Shown here piece by piece: positions 1 through 7,540 of a stretch of 22,715 nucleotides of DNA; the first letter of the stretch is position 1, and each line of letters starts with the position of its first letter. The notes beneath the pieces were generated by a model, which saw nothing but the letters and a program-made list of their open reading frames with translations, made no database searches and was not told where the DNA came from. The stretch covers positions 1 through 22,715 of the forward strand of contig JAWWBX010000033.1 of NCBI GenBank assembly GCA_033720735.1, in the 5' to 3' direction. Made by a program: the position numbers and the translations under genes. Source of the DNA: B8-G4 sp033720735. GTDB lineage: Bacteria > Bacteroidota > Bacteroidia > Chitinophagales > Saprospiraceae.

Positions 1-738
1 CTGCAAGGCGATGTCGAGGGTGATCTGGAGGTCCTGTCCGCTCACTGCCGCCGAGTCCAGTTTCCCTTCACTGATCCGCCCTACTTCGCGGCCGAGGTTG
101 TCGCGCAGGACATAGGAAATCCCTTTTCTGCCCTTGAGCAGGGGCTCGTACATCTTCTCAATACCCGAGGTGCCGATATAGTCGCCGACCACATAATCGC
201 CAGTGTAGTTGTCGACCACTGTTTGATCCACCTCTGAAATGTATCCCAGTGTGTGCGCAGCATGCGGATAATGATACCCGCGCACATTGCGCAATACGGG
301 CGTGAACCCGGGAAATTCGTACATGCTCTCCTGAAACGCCGCAAAGCGGTCAGGGGTGACGTGCCGCAAGAAGGTAAACGGCACTGACTTTGAAAACTGG
401 CGTGTTGACCAGTCCTTGGTGAGATTGCGCACAAACTCCTCACGCGTGATGTCGAGGAGTGCGCAAAACCGGGCCGTGTCCATCGCCGGGTCGATCTTGT
501 CGTAGATGACGTTGATGTCGTAGATCGGATTGTTGAACACCAACAACTGGCCATCACGGTCGTAGATCAATCCCCGTGACGGATAGAGCGTTTGTTTGTC
601 GAGGGTACGCGCTTCCGCCTGCTGGATGTAAGAGGGGTCGAACACCTGCAGAGACGCCACCTTGATCAACAGGATGATCGCTGCGGCGATGATACCGCGG
701 CGAATGATCAATGACCGGTCGGGAAACGGGTTCTGCAC
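1..738 (-). CDS. mrdA: Penicillin-binding protein 2 (peptidoglycan transpeptidase of the elongasome), N-terminal part
   Basis: PBP2 is the class B transpeptidase that cross-links peptidoglycan during rod elongation, in complex with RodA and MreBCD. The 246 visible codons hold a short cytoplasmic tail, one membrane anchor at about residues 12-31, the class B motif PSRGLIYDRDG at about 53-63, and the pedestal region with GYHYPHAAHTLGY and GTSGIEKMYEPLLKG. The SxxK, SxN and KTG catalytic motifs would lie beyond the left edge. I chose a GTG start at 738, because the frame matches PBP2 from there and only 2 nt separate it from the mreD stop codon. That spacing suggests translational coupling within the mreBCD operon. 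The gene is cut by the window edge, not visibly broken. Confidence 0.93.
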   Translation of the reverse strand, partial: MQNPFPDRSLIIRRGIIAAAIILLIKVASLQVFDPSYIQQAEARTLDKQTLYPSRGLIYDRDGQLLVFNNPIYDINVIYDKIDPAMDTARFCALLDITREEFVRNLTKDWSTRQFSKSVPFTFLRHVTPDRFAAFQESMYEFPGFTPVLRNVRGYHYPHAAHTLGYISEVDQTVVDNYTGDYVVGDYIGTSGIEKMYEPLLKGRKGISYVLRDNLGREVGRISEGKLDSAAVSGQDLQITLDIALQ

Positions 739-740
739 GC

Positions 741-1262
741 CTAGTGTCTTGGATTGAAGAGAAACATGAATATCAAAATAGCCATAAATGAAACGATAAA
801 ACTCGTCACCGTCTTGAGCAGGATCTGTCCGATATATACAAAGGTGAAGACCTCGACGCTAAAATAGAAGAGGAGATGGAGTGCCAGCAAGGTGCCCATG
901 TATTGCATAAACCAGGCGGCCCCGAAATCGCGGATGGTTGGATTCACGTTGACCGGGTAGCCACCCCTTGGTTCCAGGATCTGCAGGATCCACGGCCGGA
1001 TAAAGGCCGTAAACACACATGCGCTGGCATGCACGCCGAGCGAGTCATAAAAGACATCGATGGTCAGACCAAGACCCAGGCCAATCAGGAGGAGTGCCGC
1101 CCGCGGCGTCTTGATCGGCAGCAAGGCCAGCAGGATTGGATAGAATAGAATGGAAATGTAGTTGAAGTGCATCCCGCCCAGGGCGATGCGTCGCAGGATC
1201 AGCCCCTGGAGCAGAATGACCACCGCAAACCGGATGATATGTCGCGAGGTCAATGCACTCAT
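741..1262 (-). CDS. mreD: Rod shape-determining protein MreD
   Basis: A 173-residue integral membrane protein of the elongasome. It is hydrophobic throughout, with about five predicted membrane segments, for example the stretches around residues 10-24, 36-49, 52-70 and 145-168. The family is poorly conserved in sequence, so the call rests on size, topology and position between mreC and mrdA. Its ATG overlaps the mreC stop in an ATGA tetranucleotide (1259-1262), the usual sign of translational coupling. MreD is known to bridge MreC and the PBP2/RodA synthase. Confidence 0.88.
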   Translation of the reverse strand: MSALTSRHIIRFAVVILLQGLILRRIALGGMHFNYISILFYPILLALLPIKTPRAALLLIGLGLGLTIDVFYDSLGVHASACVFTAFIRPWILQILEPRGGYPVNVNPTIRDFGAAWFMQYMGTLLALHLLFYFSVEVFTFVYIGQILLKTVTSFIVSFMAILIFMFLFNPRH

Positions 1263-2068
1263 TCTTCCGCATCGGTTGCCAGAGATGTCTGTTCAGCAAC
1301 ATCGTGATTGCGGACGACATACACGTGTTGCACTGCACTCATATCCACCTTCAGGTGCACGGTCACGTTGAAAAAGTTATCTCCCCCTTCAAGGCGGAAG
1401 TCCTCGACCACGCCGATGAGAATGTCGGGAGGGAACAGGTGCGAATACCCGCTGGTGACGATCGTGTCACCCACAGCCAGGTTGGCGTGCTTGGGAATGG
1501 CCTCCAGTTGCATGCGGGTCGGGTTGGCAGAGCGCCAAACCAGCGACCCAAAATAGCCCTTTCCTTTGATCGCCGCACTGATCATGGCATTGCTGTGCAG
1601 GATCGACATCAGCTTGGCATAGCGTTGAGTGGTACCGACCACGACACCAATGGGGCCGTCGTCCGAAATGACGCCCATCCCCTTTTCAACGCCGTGTTGC
1701 TTGCCGGCATCAATCGTGATGTAGTTGTTGCGTGACAGGATGGAGTTCTTGATCACATTGGCCGGAATGACAGTAAAGGTCGTATCGCGTTTTTCGCGCA
1801 GCGGAGCCGGCTTGATCTGGTTGTACAGCCGCTGGCGCAACATGGCGTTTTCCGCAAGCAGGCTGTCGTTGGTGGAGCGCAGTTTCCAGTAGGTTTCAAA
1901 TGACTCGACCTGTTTGCTGAGTGTCGTGGTAAAGAGGTTCGCTGAATTGTGATAGATCTCGTTTTGCCTGTCGTTGGTCTGGACAACCAGATACAGACAG
2001 ATTCCTTCAAGGAGCAGAAAGAGAAAGACTACGCCATTGCGAAACAGAAACTGAAGTAGGTTTTGCAT
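1259..2068 (-). CDS. mreC: Rod shape-determining protein MreC
   Basis: A 269-residue bitopic protein that links cytoplasmic MreB with periplasmic PBP2. It has one N-terminal membrane helix (about residues 8-27), a coiled-coil stretch (about 30-85, with SLLAENAMLRQRLY) and the C-terminal beta-rich MreC domain with IDAGKQHGVEKGMGVISDDGPIGVV spread over about residues 118-145 and the conserved GDTIVTSGYSHLFPPDILIGVV region near 200-222. A TTG 12 nt upstream (2080) is in frame, but the ATG at 2068 gives the normal family N-terminus, so I chose it. The gene lies 20 nt after the mreB stop codon and overlaps mreD by 4 nt. Confidence 0.94.
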   Translation of the reverse strand: MQNLLQFLFRNGVVFLFLLLEGICLYLVVQTNDRQNEIYHNSANLFTTTLSKQVESFETYWKLRSTNDSLLAENAMLRQRLYNQIKPAPLREKRDTTFTVIPANVIKNSILSRNNYITIDAGKQHGVEKGMGVISDDGPIGVVVGTTQRYAKLMSILHSNAMISAAIKGKGYFGSLVWRSANPTRMQLEAIPKHANLAVGDTIVTSGYSHLFPPDILIGVVEDFRLEGGDNFFNVTVHLKVDMSAVQHVYVVRNHDVAEQTSLATDAEE

Positions 2069-2088
2069 ACTGCGATGCAATCAAGTCG

Positions 2089-3120
2089 TTACACACTTTT
2101 CCGGTCGATCAGGAATGAAAAACGCTCTGTATTCTTCAGGGCGATCCCCGTGCCGCGTACGACCGCGCGGAGCGGATCATCGGCGATGTGTACGGGCAGT
2201 TTGGTGATCCGGGAGATGCGGGTATCCAGGCCGCGCAGCAATGCCCCGCCCCCGGTCAGGTACAGTCCTGTTTTATAGATGTCTGACGACAACTCAGGGG
2301 GGGTGTTTTCCAGTGCTTTCAGGATCGCTTCCTCAATTTTCGAAATGGATTCATCGATCGCCTCAGCGATCTCGGCATAAGTGATGGTCAACTGCTTGGG
2401 AATGCCTGTGATCAGGTCGCGACCATTGACGGCAAAATCGTTGGGCGGGTTGTCAAGTTGCTTCAGCGCAGACCCGACGTGGATCTTGATCTGTTCGGCC
2501 GTCCGCTCACCAATCAGGATGTTGTGATTGCGCTTCATGAAGTCGATGATGTCGTTGGTAAACACATCACCGGCTGTCCGGATCGACTGGTCGCCAACGA
2601 TCCCTGACAACGCAATGACGGCGATCTCTGTCGTACCACCTCCGATGTCGATGATCATATTGCCGACCGGTTCTTCAACATCCAGGCCGATCCCGAGGGC
2701 CGCTGCCATAGGCTCGAAAATGAGATACGTTTCCTTCGAGTCAACGTGGTCGGCCGAGTCGAAGACGGCGCGTTTTTCGACCTCCGTGATCCCACTTGGA
2801 ATGCAGATGACCATTTTCAGGTGCGTGAAGAACCTGCGTTTGGTCCCGAGCATATTGATCAAGCCCTGGATCAGGTTTTCAGCAGCCTGGAAGTCGGCAA
2901 TCACCCCGTCCTTCAGCGGGCGAATTGTCTTGATGTTCTTGTGGGTTTTTTCGTGCATCTGCATCGCACGCTTGCCCACCGCGATGGTTTCGCCGGTCCG
3001 CATGTCGATTGCCACAATAGAGGGCTCATCGATGATGATCTCACCATCCTGAATGATCAGGGTGTTCGCGGTTCCCAGGTCGATCGCGAGCTCCTGCGTA
3101 AATAGGCTGAACAATTTCAT
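2089..3120 (-). CDS. mreB: Rod shape-determining protein MreB (bacterial actin)
   Basis: An actin-like ATPase of 343 residues, the normal length, that polymerises under the inner membrane and guides lateral wall synthesis. Phosphate-binding loops are visible as LAIDLGTANT (about residues 11-20) and MIIDIGGGTTEIAV (about 154-167), and the adenosine motif as YLTGGGALLRG near 287-297. The N-terminal MKLFSLFTQE is typical of Bacteroidota MreB and may form the membrane-binding amphipathic helix. The ATG at 3120 is preceded by a purine-rich AAGGGGGA stretch, unusually Shine-Dalgarno-like for this phylum. It is the first gene of the mreB-mreC-mreD-mrdA operon. A promoter should lie in 3121-3272, but I found no perfect TAnnTTTG box there. 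Confidence 0.97.
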   Translation of the reverse strand: MKLFSLFTQELAIDLGTANTLIIQDGEIIIDEPSIVAIDMRTGETIAVGKRAMQMHEKTHKNIKTIRPLKDGVIADFQAAENLIQGLINMLGTKRRFFTHLKMVICIPSGITEVEKRAVFDSADHVDSKETYLIFEPMAAALGIGLDVEEPVGNMIIDIGGGTTEIAVIALSGIVGDQSIRTAGDVFTNDIIDFMKRNHNILIGERTAEQIKIHVGSALKQLDNPPNDFAVNGRDLITGIPKQLTITYAEIAEAIDESISKIEEAILKALENTPPELSSDIYKTGLYLTGGGALLRGLDTRISRITKLPVHIADDPLRAVVRGTGIALKNTERFSFLIDRKSV

Positions 3121-3272
3121 GCTTCCCCCTTAACGATATAATCGAGTCGTATCAGCGCGTCTTAGGCCTCACAAAGCAAAGTAAAAATTGTGAGGAATGG
3201 AAAACAATATCCCGGCCACACATGGTTCCCGGTCAAGCAGTTAAATGATGGCGGATGCCTCCAGTGCCCGGG

Positions 3273-4553
3273 CTATCCGACAATCACCGTGTGCATATTG
3301 GGGATTGCCAGGTACTCCTGTGCTGCGTTGCGGACATCTTCCGCAGAGGTCTCCCGGATCCTGCGCACAAACTCCCGGAAGTAGGCCTCGTCAAGAGACT
3401 CCATGATCATGGTTTTGATCATATCCATAGAGCGCAGCGGGCCGTCGAGCTGCATGAGGAGGGTTCCCATCAGGTAGTTGCGCACCATTTCGAACTCCTC
3501 GTCTGAAACCAACTCTTCCTGCAACCGGCTGATCTCTTTATGGATCTCAGCGATCACCCGGTCCGATTTGTCGACAGCTGCCTCCGTGCTGATGATCAGA
3601 CAAGCCCCCTTCACCAGGGTTTCAATGGTTGAATAGATCCCGTAGGTCAGTCCCTGCCGTTCGCGAATGTTGCGCATGAGCCGGGCTCCAAAGAATCCGC
3701 CCAATACGGCATTGAGCAAAAAGAGGGCTGCAAAGTCCGGGTGCCTGCGGCCGACGACCTGCCGACCCATCCGGATCGCTGACTGATAGGCCTGTGGTCC
3801 CTTGATGCGCTGAAAAGACACCTCCTGCGGATGGGGAGGCCCATACGAACGGGGCGGCGCTCCCGCCTTCAAGCGGGCACACGCCGCTTCCACCAAACGC
3901 AGATGCGCGTCCTGCACCTGCCCGCTCAGGAATACCGTGAGATTTTCGTAACCCAGGAGTTGGTAGTGCTCCAGCACATGGTCCCTGGTAAGCCCCGCGA
4001 CATCTTCGCTCACCGTTGTCTGGCCGTACACGTGCGTCCCAAACATGGATTCAGAAATGCGCTTGTTGGCAATTGTCTCATTCTGCTCCATCGCGATCCG
4101 GATCTTTTGAATCCGGTTTTGTTTGTAGATGGCCAGTTCGGATTCCGGGAACACCGCCTCCACGAGGAGCTTGGTCAGAAGGTCAAGCGTGGGCTCAAGC
4201 ATGCGTGCCATGCAGTAGAGACTGACCGACATGGCATCCACGCCCGTGGTCACCCGCAAGGTGGCACCGTAGAAATCCATGTGTTCGGCAATCTGCCGGC
4301 TATTCATTGCGGCCGTACCCTCACTGATCAGGGCGGCGGTGGCGTGAGATGCTGCACGGTGACGCTCATGGCCCTTGCCCGCGCGAAAGATCATTTCCAG
4401 ATGCAGCACCGGCTCGACACCCCCCGACATCGTATACAACGGGATACCACCAGCCAGGACAGTATGGTTGACGGAGGGAGGATCAACAAACTCAATCCTT
4501 TGGATGGGAATCGTACCTGAATTGCGCATCGTGCCTGGTTGCCCTGTGCTCAT
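3273..4553 (-). CDS. M16 family peptidase-like protein, catalytic zinc motif lost (probable non-catalytic subunit)
   Basis: A 426-residue protein with the two-lobed M16 (insulinase/processing-protease) layout: N-terminal domain about residues 20-200 and M16C domain about 205-400. The zinc motif HxxEH should precede the conserved EGT/KGT turn, but here residues 70-74 read HATAA, so the catalytic Glu and second His ligand are both Ala. The C-terminal substrate-binding Arg/Tyr signature is retained in MRNIRERQGLTYGIYS. This is the pattern of the non-catalytic partner of heterodimeric M16 proteases, which normally sits beside an active subunit. None is present here. No clear signal peptide is seen. 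The ATG at 4553 was preferred over an in-frame TTG at 4568. Confidence 0.85.
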   Translation of the reverse strand: MSTGQPGTMRNSGTIPIQRIEFVDPPSVNHTVLAGGIPLYTMSGGVEPVLHLEMIFRAGKGHERHRAASHATAALISEGTAAMNSRQIAEHMDFYGATLRVTTGVDAMSVSLYCMARMLEPTLDLLTKLLVEAVFPESELAIYKQNRIQKIRIAMEQNETIANKRISESMFGTHVYGQTTVSEDVAGLTRDHVLEHYQLLGYENLTVFLSGQVQDAHLRLVEAACARLKAGAPPRSYGPPHPQEVSFQRIKGPQAYQSAIRMGRQVVGRRHPDFAALFLLNAVLGGFFGARLMRNIRERQGLTYGIYSTIETLVKGACLIISTEAAVDKSDRVIAEIHKEISRLQEELVSDEEFEMVRNYLMGTLLMQLDGPLRSMDMIKTMIMESLDEAYFREFVRRIRETSAEDVRNAAQEYLAIPNMHTVIVG

Positions 4554-4618
4554 GGATCGGGCCGGCAATTTTATGGATTAATCCGCTGAAGAACGTGTAT
4601 TTTTACCGCTTATTGGCG

Positions 4619-4646
4619 GCGCTTCGAAAATTTTCATGCGAAGCGC
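4619..4646. repeat. Nested inverted repeat in the dnaN / M16 divergent intergenic region
   Basis: GCGCTTCG (4619-4626) and CGAAGCGC (4639-4646) form a perfect 8-bp inverted repeat with a 12-nt spacer. The spacer side carries a second perfect palindrome, GAAAATTTTC, at 4626-4635. A smaller arm pair, CCGC (4606-4609) and GCGG (4616-4619), adjoins it. The elements lie between the divergent starts of the M16 gene (4553) and dnaN (4677), 30 nt before the dnaN ATG. An operator or a 5'-UTR hairpin is possible. A terminator is unlikely here because both genes point away from it. No function is demonstrated. Confidence 0.5.
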
Positions 4647-4676
4647 ATTTCCATGAACATGTGATAAAATACCTGT

Positions 4677-5792
4677 ATGAAGTTTAGTGTCTCCTCCCAG
4701 GACTTGCTACACCAGTTGAACAAAGCTGCCGGGGCCATCAGCTCAAACCCCGTGCTCCCGGTGCTGGAAGATTTCCTCTTTGAGATTGCCGGCAACAAAC
4801 TAACCATCACGGCGACAAACCTGGAGACGACCATCATGACCGACATGGAGGTCTCCGCTGAAGATGAAGGGCGCATTGCCGTGCCAGCCAAGATCCTGCT
4901 CGACACCCTGAAAGCGCTGCCCGATCAGCCAATCACCATGACGGTCGATGAGGAGACGCGCGGTGTGGAGATCACCTCGGAATACGGAAAGTACAAACTG
5001 GCGGGAGACAACCCGGAAGATTATCCGGAGCTACAGGATGTTTCGGGCGAGACGGCACTTGAGATCGATGCAGAGATCCTCGGCAATGCCCTCAGCAAAA
5101 CACTCTTTGCCACCAGCAATGATGATTTGCGGATCGCCATGACCGGTGTCTTTGTGCAGATCGATTTCAACAAGATCACCTTTGTCGCCACTGACGCGCA
5201 CAAGCTCGTCAAGTATACGTATGGTGGTGTGTCTACAGAAAAGACCGGGTCGTTTATCGTCCCCAAGAAGTCGCTCAGCCTGCTGCGCGGCGTGCTGCAT
5301 GACGATGGCAAGGTGGCGGTTCAGCACAATAAATCAAATGTCTCATTCACCCTCGAAGGGGCCCAGCTAGTGTGCCGCCTGATCGACGCCAACTACCCGG
5401 ATTACAATGCTGTCATCCCGGCCGACAACCCCAATGTAATGACGGTCAGTCGCACTGATTTCCAGAACTCATTGCGCCGTATCGCTATCTATGCCAACAA
5501 GACCACCAATCAGGTCGTGCTCAACATTGACGACGGAAGCCTTACCATTTCGGCCCAGGATCTGGACTTCTCCAATGAAGCCACCGAACAACTCAGCTGC
5601 GAATATGACGGCGACGGTATCGTGATCGGGTTCAACGGACGATTCCTGATCGAGATGCTCAGCGTGATGGACACGGATCAGATCCGCTTTGAATTATCCA
5701 CGCCCAACCGGGCCGGCATCATGTTGCCCGGGGAGCAGAAAGAACATGAAGACCTCCTGATGCTTGTAATGCCGGTCATGATGGGCACCTGA
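4677..5792 (+). CDS. dnaN: DNA polymerase III subunit beta (sliding clamp)
   Basis: A 371-residue beta clamp, the normal length for the phylum, that encircles DNA and tethers polymerase III and other clamp-binding proteins. Three clamp domains are readable: MKFSVSSQDLLHQLNKAAGAI opening domain 1, FATSNDDLRIAMTGVF in domain 2 (about 145-160) and the FNGRFLIEML / ELSTPNRAGIMLP region in domain 3 (about 320-350). The C-terminus reads VMPVMMGT, a variant of the more usual MPMRL-type tail. The gene is separated from dnaA and recF, as is common in Bacteroidota. It starts a plus-strand run continuing into the HTH gene (49 nt gap) and nadD. Confidence 0.97.
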   Translation: MKFSVSSQDLLHQLNKAAGAISSNPVLPVLEDFLFEIAGNKLTITATNLETTIMTDMEVSAEDEGRIAVPAKILLDTLKALPDQPITMTVDEETRGVEITSEYGKYKLAGDNPEDYPELQDVSGETALEIDAEILGNALSKTLFATSNDDLRIAMTGVFVQIDFNKITFVATDAHKLVKYTYGGVSTEKTGSFIVPKKSLSLLRGVLHDDGKVAVQHNKSNVSFTLEGAQLVCRLIDANYPDYNAVIPADNPNVMTVSRTDFQNSLRRIAIYANKTTNQVVLNIDDGSLTISAQDLDFSNEATEQLSCEYDGDGIVIGFNGRFLIEMLSVMDTDQIRFELSTPNRAGIMLPGEQKEHEDLLMLVMPVMMGT

Positions 5793-5841
5793 CACCACAC
5801 CTCCCCATGCAACCACAAACCTTTCATAAACCACACAAACC

Positions 5842-6861
5842 ATGTACACTGCTCAAGACCTGCAGCGCACGGTGTTGCAAATCGCCCGTGACCGCTGCGC
5901 CAACCCCCGACGGTGGATGACGGAGCTCGCCTCTGTCCTCAACAAGACCAAGCATTCCATTTACAAGAAAGTACAGGGTGACATCGGGCTTTCGCTCGAA
6001 GAGGTGCTGCGCCTGGCTGAACACTATGACCTCAGCATCGATCCCCTGTTGCGCCCTGACACGGCACTGAGTTTTGAATTTGTCCCTGTCTACGCACCGG
6101 GCCATGTCGTCCGGTACCTCGAGGGTATCGAAGCGCGACTTGAAGAAATCGCCGGATTGCCTGGCATCGGCTTTTGGTGCTCAGGCATCGAACTGCCCTT
6201 CGTACACGCTTACAACTTCCCCCGGCTGATGGCTTTCAAGTTTTACATCCACGACAGGATGTTTGGTATCGATGAGCGACGGGCGGCCGAACAGTTCAAT
6301 CCACAGCGGTGGCTGAATGATGATGCAGTGACCGGATCAATGCGTCGCATCCTGGAGCGCTACTATACCGTGCCTTCCGTGGAGTTCTGGAATGCCATGA
6401 TCCTCGATATCACCCTCAACCAAATTCGCTATGCGCTGGAAGCCGGGCTTTTTGCCGACCCCGGGCAAGCACTGGCACTTTGCGAAGACCTTGATCAGTT
6501 TGTTGTCCATACCGAACTGATGGCCGCACGCGGTGTGAAGGTGCATGCACATGACGGACGCGCAGGTGCGCCCTTCGACCTGTATCACAATGAGATCGCC
6601 CATTCCAACAACCTGATCCTGGCAGCTTCTGCCGGGGTTGAATATATGTTTGTCAGTTTCGGCAATCCCAACTACATCTACACGGCTACGGATCGTGCTG
6701 TCACGTATACGCGGGAGTGGTTTCAATCTCTGCAGTCGCATTCTCAACGGCTCGCGCGAGCACCGCTCAAGACCCGGGTCGCGTTCTTCAATCGTCTGCG
6801 GAGGCGCGTGGCACATGTGCGGGCCCAATTGGAGGCATTCATTACTTTGCACGTATTGTGA
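5842..6861 (+). CDS. Uncharacterised protein with N-terminal helix-turn-helix
   Basis: A 339-residue protein I cannot assign to a named family. Residues about 22-66 look like a DNA-binding helix-turn-helix: WMTELASVLNKTKHSIYKKV followed by SLEEVLRLAEHYDLSID, an arrangement like Xre/Cro-type domains. The remaining 270 residues are soluble, rich in aromatic residues and predicted mainly helical, with no recognisable enzyme motif, signal peptide or membrane segment. It may be a sensor or regulator, but no ligand is evident. It follows dnaN by 49 nt, and its TGA overlaps the nadD GTG (GTGA, 6858-6861), so it is probably co-expressed with nadD. The annotation as a transcription factor is an inference from the N-terminus alone. 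Confidence 0.75.
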   Translation: MYTAQDLQRTVLQIARDRCANPRRWMTELASVLNKTKHSIYKKVQGDIGLSLEEVLRLAEHYDLSIDPLLRPDTALSFEFVPVYAPGHVVRYLEGIEARLEEIAGLPGIGFWCSGIELPFVHAYNFPRLMAFKFYIHDRMFGIDERRAAEQFNPQRWLNDDAVTGSMRRILERYYTVPSVEFWNAMILDITLNQIRYALEAGLFADPGQALALCEDLDQFVVHTELMAARGVKVHAHDGRAGAPFDLYHNEIAHSNNLILAASAGVEYMFVSFGNPNYIYTATDRAVTYTREWFQSLQSHSQRLARAPLKTRVAFFNRLRRRVAHVRAQLEAFITLHVL

Positions 6862-7454
6862 GTGAAGGAGGACGTATTATTGGTTGCTTGTTTGGATCGT
6901 TCAACCCGATCCATGTCGGGCACCTGATCATTGGCCAGTATATGGCGACCCGGACTGACTGCACCGAGGTGCATTTTATCGTCTCTCCGCACAACCCGTT
7001 GAAACGGCCTGCGGGTCTGGCCGATGCCCGGCACCGGCTCCAGATGGTAAGACTTGCTGTACGGCGCAACCCGTTGCTGATCGCTGATCCCGTCGAGTTT
7101 GGCCTGTCACGACCTTCCTATACGATCGACACCCTGGAATATCTGGCCCAACGCCATCCGCGGCATCAGTACCGGCTCATTATCGGGAGTGACAACCTGG
7201 CCATCTTCACCAAGTGGAAACGGTGGGAGGATGTCCTTGATCAATTTGGGTGCTATGTGTACCTGCGGTCGGGGCATGATCCCGGAAAGTTGGGCCAGCA
7301 TCCGGCAGTAACGATCTGTGACGCTCCATTCCTTGACATTTCGGCCACCTATATTCGGGCGTGTTTGCGGGAAAAGCGTTCGATCCGCTACCTGGTGCCT
7401 GACAATGTCCTGCGCTATCTTCATCAACACGCGGTCTTTGACTTTCTGCGGTGA
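6858..7454 (+). CDS. nadD: Nicotinate-nucleotide adenylyltransferase
   Basis: Catalyses NaMN + ATP to deamido-NAD + PPi, the penultimate step of NAD synthesis, in the cytosol. The protein is 198 residues. The nucleotidyltransferase motif GSFNPIHVGH (about residues 13-22) holds the HxGH histidines, and the C-terminal DISATYIR stands for the ISSTxIR ATP-binding motif. IIGSDNL in the middle is also typical. The frame stays open upstream inside the HTH gene, so homology was used to place the start. The GTG at 6858 overlaps the preceding stop and leaves a short five-residue lead before the family start point. An AAGGAGGA stretch lies just inside the gene (6865-6872), in front of two ATT codons, so the true start is slightly uncertain. 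Confidence 0.93.
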   Translation: MSEGGRIIGCLFGSFNPIHVGHLIIGQYMATRTDCTEVHFIVSPHNPLKRPAGLADARHRLQMVRLAVRRNPLLIADPVEFGLSRPSYTIDTLEYLAQRHPRHQYRLIIGSDNLAIFTKWKRWEDVLDQFGCYVYLRSGHDPGKLGQHPAVTICDAPFLDISATYIRACLREKRSIRYLVPDNVLRYLHQHAVFDFLR

Positions 7455-7509
7455 TGTCGGCGCGGCGGCGCGTTTGCGGAAGGTGCTTCCATTTCCGTGC
7501 CCGTGGCAA

Positions 7510-7517
7510 TATCTTTG
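7510..7517 (+). promoter_or_regulatory. Candidate -7 box for the porZ-like gene
   Basis: TATCTTTG is a perfect match to the Bacteroidota -7 consensus TAnnTTTG. It lies 23 nt before the ATG at 7541, in the 86-nt gap after nadD. No clear TTG -33 element is seen at the usual spacing, only a weak TTCC around 7487-7490. If real, porZ is transcribed independently of the dnaN-nadD run. Confidence 0.5.
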
Positions 7518-7540
7518 GCGGTCCTCAGTTAAGTGAATGC

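Noticed and set aside
81..557. Minus-strand 158-codon ORF inside the left-edge gene
   Set aside because: It is out of frame with the PBP2 reading that gives clear family motifs; low-complexity Arg/Ser/Thr composition marks it as a shadow.
4554..4676. Replication origin near dnaN
   Set aside because: No cluster of DnaA boxes (TTATnCACA) and no dnaA or recF next to it; dnaN is often separate from oriC in this phylum.
7451..7540. 30-codon N-terminal extension of porZ from a GTG at 7451
   Set aside because: The signal peptide starts at the ATG at 7541, and the extension would bury it and overlap the nadD stop.
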